A stretch of 64,000 bases of DNA from Orobanche coerulescens. Lineage: Eukaryota > Streptophyta > Magnoliopsida > Lamiales > Orobanchaceae. A program made the translations under genes and the position numbers. How positions within the stretch are numbered: position 1 is the first letter of the stretch; every line of letters begins with the position of its first letter. The stretch covers positions 64,902,001 through 64,966,000 of the forward strand of contig CM065817.1 of the NCBI GenBank assembly GCA_033398695.1. Reading direction: 5' to 3'. Of this stretch, positions 57,312 to 64,000 are shown one piece after another. The notes below the pieces were generated by a model. The model saw only the letters and a list, made by a program, of their open reading frames with translations. It had not been told where the DNA came from and did no database searches.

Positions 57312-58509
57312 CTAAATTTCTTCGGACGTCTGGACATGCAGCACATCCTTAAGAAGGAGCTCCTTTCCAGATGCCAGATTTAAGACCACATTCCCCACAC
57401 CTGCAATCACATAAGAAGCAGAGTTTGCCATATGCAATTTCCTACCATCAGTAACAGTGTAGGAAGAGAACATGTCTTTTTCAGAACAAACATGACTTGT
57501 AGCACCAGTATCAACGTACCAGGCGCGGTGATTTTCCACCATATTGGTTTCGATCACCATAGCTGAGACCTCCTCGTTCAGCTCCTCATAGCTGACAGCT
57601 CCAAATCTGGCATGTCAACATCGCCATGATCAACCACATTGGCAACTCGCTTGCCTTTATTTCGCTGACCAGTTGAACTTATTGGCAAGCGACAGTCTTT
57701 TGCCTTATGATTTAGTTTACCACAGTTGTGGCAATTTCCAGTAAACTTCTTTGACTTAAACGGCTTATTCCCTTTATCCTGAACATGGTTCAGTTTCCTC
57801 TTTTTACTAGAGGAGCCATGTTCAAGCAAATTTACTTTGGCCTCCATAGGGCCTCCCTTGAACTTAGAATCAGACTTTCGATTGTCTTCCTCAATTCTGA
57901 GTCGAAAAACCAAGTCCTCTAAGCTCATTTCCTTTCGTTTGTGTTTCAGGTAATTTTTGAAGTCGTTCCAACTAGCAGGCAACTTCTCAATTACCGTTCC
58001 CACAACAAACGGTTCAGGAAGGATCATTCCTTCAACATTGATTTCATGCACAATCAATTGAAATTGTTGGACTTATTCGATAACGGTTTTGTAGTCTGTC
58101 ATCTGAAAATACAGGTAGCGTCCGATCACGAATTTCTTGGCACCAGCATCATCGATTTTATACTTTTTATCCAAAGAATTCCAGAGCTCTTTGGAAGTCT
58201 TGATTTGACTGTACACGTTGTACATAGAATCAATCAGCCCATTCAATATTGTATTACGGCACATAAAGTCGCCGTTAAACCATTGATTGTAGCAAAATGC
58301 TTCGTACGATCAGTTTCCGTCTCAGTGACCACAGGAGGATCATCCTTGAGGTAAACAGCAAGCCCCAAGGTAGTGAGATAAAAAAGCATCTTTTGCTGCC
58401 ATCTCTTAAAATCAACACCCAAGAACTTCTCGGGTTTCTCAGCCTGAACTGCAATGGTAGGTACAGCAGCTTTGGCAGCGGCAGCGGCAGCATCAGCATC
58501 GGTTGCCAT
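57312..58509 (-). pseudogene. Copia gag and protease
   Basis: Gag starts at the ATG at 58509 (MATDADAAAAAAKAAVPTI) with the copia gag signature KFLGVDFKRWQQKMLFYL. A frame change near 58250 and a stop near 58070 follow. Then WNDFKNYLKHKRKEMSLEDL and the knuckle CHNCGKLNHKAKDC (about 57735-57690). Another frame change near 57585 leads to protease with [14 protein letters not shown] (the DTGA active site, about 57510) and [11 protein letters not shown]. The start codon is 35 bases from the LTR, so the leader is very short. Confidence 0.9.
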
Positions 58510-58544
58510 TGGAAATTACAGAAAATAAAATATTGTCTTACGAT

Positions 58545-60803
58545 TGTTGGTTCTGTGAATTTCCAACAATGTAATTACAATAAAAATTTCAAAGAAAGAC
58601 AAACTAATACAATCTTAATAAATTAAAAGCTCAATTGAAAATTACAACTTTAGCAGAGACGAGTTGAACTCTTTTTGTAAGATAATTTTGCCCCCATATA
58701 AGAGCAGACGACTCAGGCAATATGTCCCCAAGATACAACTGCTACACAGTTTTGAGTTAGGTGCTCTCCAACGTTAAGTGCTAGAAACTGGGCATGAAAA
58801 ACAAGAAAGAAATATGCTGCAATATGTGGTATGCTGCATTCGTTCTGTTGTATTTTCTCTATATTGAAACGAAATGCATAAGACCCCATTTTATAAGGTT
58901 CAATTCCACTCCATCAGGTGGGGAGTTACTATAAATTAAAGTGCCATTAATTCTCTTTAATCCTTCAGCTCAAGAGTTACCTCCATAAATAGTCTCATTT
59001 AATTCGGACGTTACATTATGAAGTGTGAAGAGTCATATTCCAGAAGCTAAGTTCTCAACCTGCCTCATTTCAGACGAGACCAAATATCAGATCAGATGAG
59101 TTCTATCCCAAATATCATATCAGATAGGTTCAGCCCCAAATATCAGATCAGATAGGTTCAGCCCTGTTGTGTCGAGATTAATACGTCTCAACAGGCGATC
59201 GCCTCAGAGACCGGGCGACCGAGCCGGAGCCCAGCAGCCAAGGCAGATCTGCCGACCTCAAGGTCCCAGGACAAGTCCAGGTGCCAAGCGATCAACATCT
59301 AAGACGATCGTCTCTCGGTACTTGGCGATCGACTCCTGGTGGCCGACTAGCTGACAACCGAAGGCCCCAGGACAAATCCCGGTGCCGAGCGATCAACATC
59401 TAAGACGATCGTCTCTCGATACTTGGCGATCGACTCCTGGTGGCCGACCAGCCGATGACCGCTTTATGCCACACGAAGCCGATGATCATTCAGTCGGCAA
59501 AGGCCGAAGCTCGGGACAAGACCCACATGCAGATCCAGAATTGGCGCCGCAGCACATGGGTAGTTGACCATAGCCTGTCAGCCTTCTTCCACCAACCGAC
59601 AGACCCGCCGAAAGGTGTACCGTGGGACCGCCCCTGACAGCAACTCCGGATGCGTGCTGGATCCTCATTGGACCGCACAGCTGGCTGCCAGCAGCAGCCT
59701 CGGACTTTAGGCAGACAGCCCATGTGACATAAAGACGATCGCCCCTTTATTATATTGCCTAAAAGGCGATCGCCCGCCAGGAAACAGGACATCTCAGCCC
59801 CTATAAATAGAAGGCTGCCTGCACTTGGAAAGGGGTCTGAACTCTCGGCTGCTTCTTAACAAGTTCAACTCACAACTTGGCTTTCTCACTCTTGGCAACA
59901 GCTATCTCTCGGTTCTTTCTTCTCTCTCAGCCTCTCTCACACAGAAGACGATCGGCAGAGAGCAAGAACACCAAAGCTTCGCTCAAGAGCTAGATAAATA
60001 GGATCTTTTACACCCATTATAATCAGATTCTTACATCAGTACTTGTATCCACGAATATTTGTATTAATAACATCTCGCGAGAGGATTCAAGCCCGGGCCT
60101 AACAAACCCCGAATCTTGTGTTTATTCACACCCCCACGGAAGTGCTCCCGCAACCTTGTTTGTTGTGCGGCCATTCCAGCAATATCTATCTTCGGATAAT
60201 ATATTGGGCAACAACAAGCCCCAACTATCAGATCAGATGGGTTCTGGCCCAAATATCAGATCAGATAGGTTTAACCCCAAATATCAGATCAGATATGTTC
60301 AGCCCCAAATATCAGACCAGATGGGTTCTGCCCCAAATATCAGATCAGATGGGTTCTCAGCCCCAAATATCAGATCAGATGGGTTCACCCCCAAATATCA
60401 GATCAGATGGGTTTTCAGCCCAAATATCATATCAGATAGGTTTTCAGCCCAAATATCATATCAGACAGCTTTCAGCCCAAAAATCAGATCAGACAGCTTT
60501 CAGCCCAAATATCAGATCAGATAGCTTTCAGCCCAAATATCAGATCAGATAACTTTCAGCCCAAATATGAGATGGGTTTTCAAACCTGGTTCACTCTTCA
60601 CCTTTTCAATTAAATGGCCAACTTTAATCATTTATTTCTCAATCACCGGAAATCGATTTTGAGAAAAATAAAATCATAAGTTCATCTTCTCGAAACGTAG
60701 ATTCATAATTTATTATTTAATTCCCAAGAATTAAATATTTTATCATTTTTAAATTGGTTTTAAATTGAGTTAAAAACTCATTTTTTAAAACCAATTTCCA
60801 ACA
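58545..60803 (-). repeat. 5' LTR of the copia element, interrupted
   Basis: Same ends as 52616-53998. Split by a solo LTR at 59165-60216. Without that insertion and its TSD it is about 1202 bp, with about 15 minisatellite units. Followed by the TSD CTGCA at 60804-60808. Confidence 0.93.
59165..60216 (+). repeat. Solo LTR (1052 bp) with CGATCG palindromes, TSD AGCCC
   Basis: Begins TGTTGTGTCGAG and ends GGGCAACAACA, flanked by AGCCC (59160-59164 and 60217-60221) inside the minisatellite of the copia LTR. TATAAAT at 59802-59808 sets the plus orientation. Palindromes with core CGATCG (GGCGATCGCC, AGACGATCGTCT) occur at about 59193, 59302, 59323, 59403, 59424, 59732 and 59764, before the TATA box, and once after it near 59947. 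A 101-bp tandem duplication starts at about 59261 and 59362. Family not recognised; no internal domain remains. Confidence 0.9.
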
Positions 60804-61831
60804 CTGCAGACACGGGCAACATACGGGACTAAGTGCGGCGCTTGGCAACCTCAACCCACTGGTCTTCTTGAGCAGCAGCTGAGCACAAGACAACCTTCTC
60901 ATCCCGTGAGTGATTTCTCCAGTATATATCATTCTGGGTATTCCATATATTCTAAAGAAAGAAACAAACCTTGGTAGCATCTTCCCCTCTTTCTCTCGAC
61001 AACACCCCAAGTAAAAACGAGTTGAAATTATCCAAGTCATCCCGAAGCGGAACACTTACTGACTGCCACACATTACTGACAACCGGACAGTGAACAAACA
61101 GGTAGGGTATGGATTCTTCATGCTATCCACAAATATACCATAAACAGTGGCCTACATCAACACCCCTCGTATGCAGTCTTTGACAGACCGGGAAGGCAGC
61201 TCGCACAGAACGCAAATAAAATTACGCACCTTCTGCGGCACTTGGAGTTTCCAGATAGCAGGTCATTGAGAAAAAACAACCTCGTCCTCATGAAAACCAT
61301 CTACAGCAGATCATAAGCCGACTTGACCGTATAATTTCCTCTTAAGTCGCATCTCGAGTACCATTTATCATCAAATTCGAGCACTATGGAGGTTGAAAGA
61401 ATTCAGTTGGCATCCCTTTCATGAAAAACATTCAGGACGAAATCCTCATTCCACTCAGTACCATCATCTATTAAGAAATCAGCCACTTTTGCTTTACGCA
61501 AATGGTCCGGAGGAGGCATAAGGACATAAGGAGAATCCTTCGCCAAAAGCCATGGATCAAGGAAAATATGAGTATCCCGACTATGACCAATTTTGCGCCC
61601 AGTCCACACTGCGACCACCTGTTTGGTCGCCAGAATACTCTTCCAAGCATTGCACGGTGTTCCTCCAAGCACTGCCTGTAAAAACGAACCCTTGGGGAAA
61701 TAACGAGCATTATAAATCCTGGAAAGGAGAGTATTTGGTTGCGTAATAGACCTCTATGCTTGTTTACCCAACAAAGCCCGATTGTTCTCATAGAGACTCT
61801 TAAACGTTACCCTATACCTCTTTTGTGTTTA
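60804..61831 (-). pseudogene. LINE reverse transcriptase C-terminus and zinc-knuckle region
   Basis: Read from 61831 down: KSLYENNRALLGKQA, then LGGTPCNAWKSILATKQ, VWTGRKIGHSRDTHIFLDPWL and VADFLIDDGTEWNEDFV, the usual order after the polymerase domain of plant L1 ORF2. Around 61200-61060 the zf-RVT region is readable (CQRLHTRGVDVGHCLW, then VHCPVV). It stops at 60804 in the duplicated CTGCA and continues at 52615. Stops and frame changes are frequent. Confidence 0.82.
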
Positions 61832-62576
61832 GGCTAGCACATATCAAATATGGCTCAGGCCCTTGGTCCGGCCCAACCTGTTCATCAAAAATTAGGCTTT
61901 GGGCTTTACTTTTTTAGCCAATAAAAACCTGGGCCTTTTCAGCCCGCCCGTATTTTGGCCCAGCCCAGGAATGCCCGGCCCACGAGTGACCAACAACCCA
62001 TGAGAAACTATTTATACTTGACTCTTTAAGTGTTGAGAATCAGATCGGTCGCTGCTCCACTCCTCCACCTCCCACAAATAAAATTCACTTTCTCTTCTCA
62101 ACACATTCTCGCCTCCCAGGTGCTGGTCGAATTTTTTGTTTTTTTTGTTTCTCAATTCATAATAAAAGAAAATGGTGGGCGCTAATGATTACCAATGATA
62201 AAAAAATGGTGGGCACTAACGAAGATAGGAGCAGTGCCTGATCTGTGAAAAGCAAACATTAATGATCTTTCATGTTACTGAGTATTTGTGTGTAATAGGC
62301 ACTAATAATTACCAATGTTAAATATTAAGTAGAGTATATTGATAACAATATGCGTGGAATTGTTTCAACCTATTGTGGAACGAGGACCATTAAATCATAA
62401 TAGAGGAACCAAAACCAGGAAAAAATGTGTGGCCCGTGGGCTGGGCTAGGCCCGCCCGATATGGGCCATGGGCCTTATTATTTAGGCCCAAAAAACCTGG
62501 GCCTTTTTGGCCCAACCCAAAATTAGCGCGCTCGTTGGCCGCCAGCCCATTTGGGTTGGCCCAGCCCGTTTGCCAG
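61832..62576. mobile_element. GGCCCA-rich insertion of unknown class in the LINE
   Basis: LINE sequence breaks at both borders, and GTTTA flanks the insert (61827-61831 and 62577-62581). The 745-bp insert is full of GGCCCA/TGGGCC words at both ends. It has TATTTATAC near 62010, followed by a pyrimidine-rich stretch like a plant 5' leader, and an AT-rich middle. No coding domain. The ends do not form a TG...CA LTR, and I could not define TIRs. It might be a small DNA transposon or a captured promoter fragment. Confidence 0.5.
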
Positions 62577-62938
62577 GTTTATAGGGGACCAACTCAACCA
62601 CGAATCCCTCCTCCGTCCAAATCACCACACCACCAGAAACCATTCATAATTCGCTCCAACTTCTCGCAAAGTGTACTCGGTAGAAAAAACACAATCATCG
62701 TATAGGTTGAAAGAGCTTGAGCAATCGTCTTTAAGAGCATTTCCTTCCCAGCACGAGAAAGATACTTTTTGCGCCATCCCCTGAATCCCTTGTCTCAATT
62801 TGGCCTCAATATGTGAGAAGACCTACGTACGATCCCTCGCAACAATTGTTGGCAATCCTAGGTAAGTACCATAATCAAATTCCTCTTTAACACCAAAAAA
62901 CTCCGCAATTAAAACTCTAATATCATTAGGCGTATTAG
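62577..62938 (-). pseudogene. LINE reverse transcriptase, part
   Basis: Minus-strand codons from 62938: FFGVKEEFDYGTYLGLPTIV (the YLGLP motif of plant L1 RT), FSHIEAKLRQGIQGMAQKV, then after a frame change FSCWEGNALK/KTIAQALSTYTM, FFLPSTLCEKLERIMNGFWW and GGGIRG. The next expected block is on the far side of the insertion. Upstream it is cut by an LTR starting at 62939. Confidence 0.82.
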
Positions 62939-64000
62939 TGTAATATCCGCCATTTCATAATGTAATATTATTATTTATAATAATATTATCGTTGCATTTC
63001 ATTTCACTTAATTTCATTTAGAGGATCATGAACATTTATTTCGACATATCACAAGTTCTAGCCCGAGTCATTTTGTCAGTTATTTTCAAGTAGTCATTAT
63101 TTATTTTTATAACAGTGTTGTTAATTATTAAAGTATAATACTAACACTACTATTATTAATATTATCATTATTATTAATAATATTATTAATACCATTTTAT
63201 TAAGTAATAATATTATTATTGTTATCGTTATCATTTTTCAGATTTATTTTATTATCAATATTACCAATTAATTATTATTCCACATTTACTATTATTAGTA
63301 TTATTATACCATTTATAATTAACCACATATTATAAATTAACCAACTATGATTAAACTAAACTAATCACAATTAAGAACCCTTCTTTTACTAGTCGATCGA
63401 TCCTTCACATTCTTTCACTTTATCAAAACTCCTTATCTTTATCCTAATACAATCCTAATTCAACTAAAATACTCCAAACCTATATCTATTAATACAATTC
63501 TGCAGTACAAAAAAATACTTCTACTCCTCTTCATACAATCCATTGGCTGAAACACACACAAAAAAAAAGAATAAGAATACACAAAACAGAAGCATAACAA
63601 AAAATATACATTATTTTCAAATCGGCAGAAGCTACAAGAAGAATTGTTCCCAGAAGACAACATTTCTGCCGCTCGTCGCAACTACAACTCTTAAATCTGC
63701 ACTTCATCTTCGCAACGTTTCTTCACTCCAGCAAAGGTAAGAACTCCAGACTCAATTTTCTTCTCATCCTGCAATTTACAGCCGATTGTTATTATTCTGT
63801 ACGTAGTTTACCTCAAGCACTAAAAAAAAAAATCAACAAACCGAATTCAAACCCTCACTGGATTATACAAACCTCACAGTGAACCTGACCAAGATTTCCA
63901 GAACTCGTGGCCTGAACCCGTGAACATGAACCCATCAACCTTCCCTTCAGTCAGCCAAAACTGTATTCAACCCTCAAATGTGTTATTATCAGTTTTATGT
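62939..64000 (+). repeat. LTR of another TGTAATATCC-type element, cut by window end
   Basis: Starts TGTAATATCCGCC at the point where LINE codons stop, the same LTR start as the LARD family, but the rest is not similar to the LTRs above. It is AT-rich with many ATT/TTA repeats (62960-63360), then mixed sequence. CAAAG|GTAAGA at about 63735 is a strong splice-donor-like site. No gene seen. ATTAG at 62934-62938 would be the left TSD. Confidence 0.6.

Larger units (their letters stand above)
52616..60803 (-). mobile_element. Ty1/copia element, complete, TSD CTGCA
   Basis: LTRs with TGTTGG...CCAACA ends at 52616-53998 and 58545-60803 flank gag-protease-integrase-RT-RNase H on the minus strand. 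CTGCA is repeated at 52611-52615 and 60804-60808. All catalytic motifs are still visible but the frame is broken by a few stops and shifts. A solo LTR of another family sits in the 5' LTR. The lineage within copia was not determined. Confidence 0.94.
52101..62938 (-). mobile_element. L1-like LINE on the minus strand, split by several insertions
   Basis: Three pieces read in order on the minus strand: RT (62938-62577), RT C-terminus and zinc-knuckle region (61831-60804), and RNase H plus poly(A) (52615-52101). They are separated by the insertion at 61832-62576 and the copia element at 52616-60803. The 5' side is cut by an LTR at 62939. The minus-strand poly(A) is seen as T14 at 52101-52114. 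Confidence 0.85.

Overview
The window is plant nuclear DNA, most likely from an angiosperm and probably a eudicot. It is a nest of transposable elements and I recognise no host gene in it. The lineages present are plant ones: Tekay/Del-type chromoviruses, large non-coding LARD retrotransposons, Ty1/copia elements with plant-type gag, a hAT element of the TTF-zinc-finger/DUF4371 type, and an L1-like LINE with a terminal RNase H. Nearly all coding sequence is decayed by stops and frameshifts. About 98% of the window can be assigned to a named element or insertion, many of them bounded by exact target-site duplications (TSDs).

Left third (1-30683). The oldest layer is a hAT transposon on the minus strand. 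Its coding sequence is seen at 29592-29354 and continues at 8886-8038, and one terminus lies at 30683. A Tekay element (internal region plus 3' LTR, 1098-8037) sits in it and itself carries a LARD-type LTR (1-1097). A second, minus-strand Tekay element (8887-29353, TSD ATTCA) also sits in the hAT gene. That second element contains a complete LARD (9269-17452, TSD GGGGT) in one LTR and a LARD solo LTR (26441-28878, TSD GCCGT) in the other.

Middle (31462-50846). An old Ty1/copia element with about 170-bp LTRs is split by two insertions. The first is a gag-only copia derivative of the TR-GAG type (32664-37528, TSD GCTTA). The second is another complete LARD (40562-48310, TSD GCAAC).

Right third (51038-64000). 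A terminal-inverted-repeat element is followed by a minus-strand LINE, seen at 52101-52615, 60804-61831 and 62577-62938. The LINE is split by a minus-strand copia element (52616-60803, TSD CTGCA), which carries a solo LTR of another family (59165-60216, TSD AGCCC). It is also split by a GGCCCA-rich insertion (61832-62576) and by an LTR that runs off the window (from 62939).

How the parts relate. The LARDs have no gag or pol, but their LTR ends (TGTAATA...TGTTACA), primer-binding site and polypurine tract match the Tekay elements, so they were probably mobilised in trans by Tekay proteins. The most interesting unexplained structure is in the LTRs of this Tekay/LARD group. Each lineage has a cluster of short CG-centred palindromes just before the promoter, and the palindrome differs by lineage (CGTACG, CGGCCG in two flank contexts, or CCGCGG cores). 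The distance from the cluster to a splice-donor-like AG|GT site is nearly fixed at 193-212 bp. A GC hairpin with a changing loop lies 320-360 bp before the LTR 3' end.
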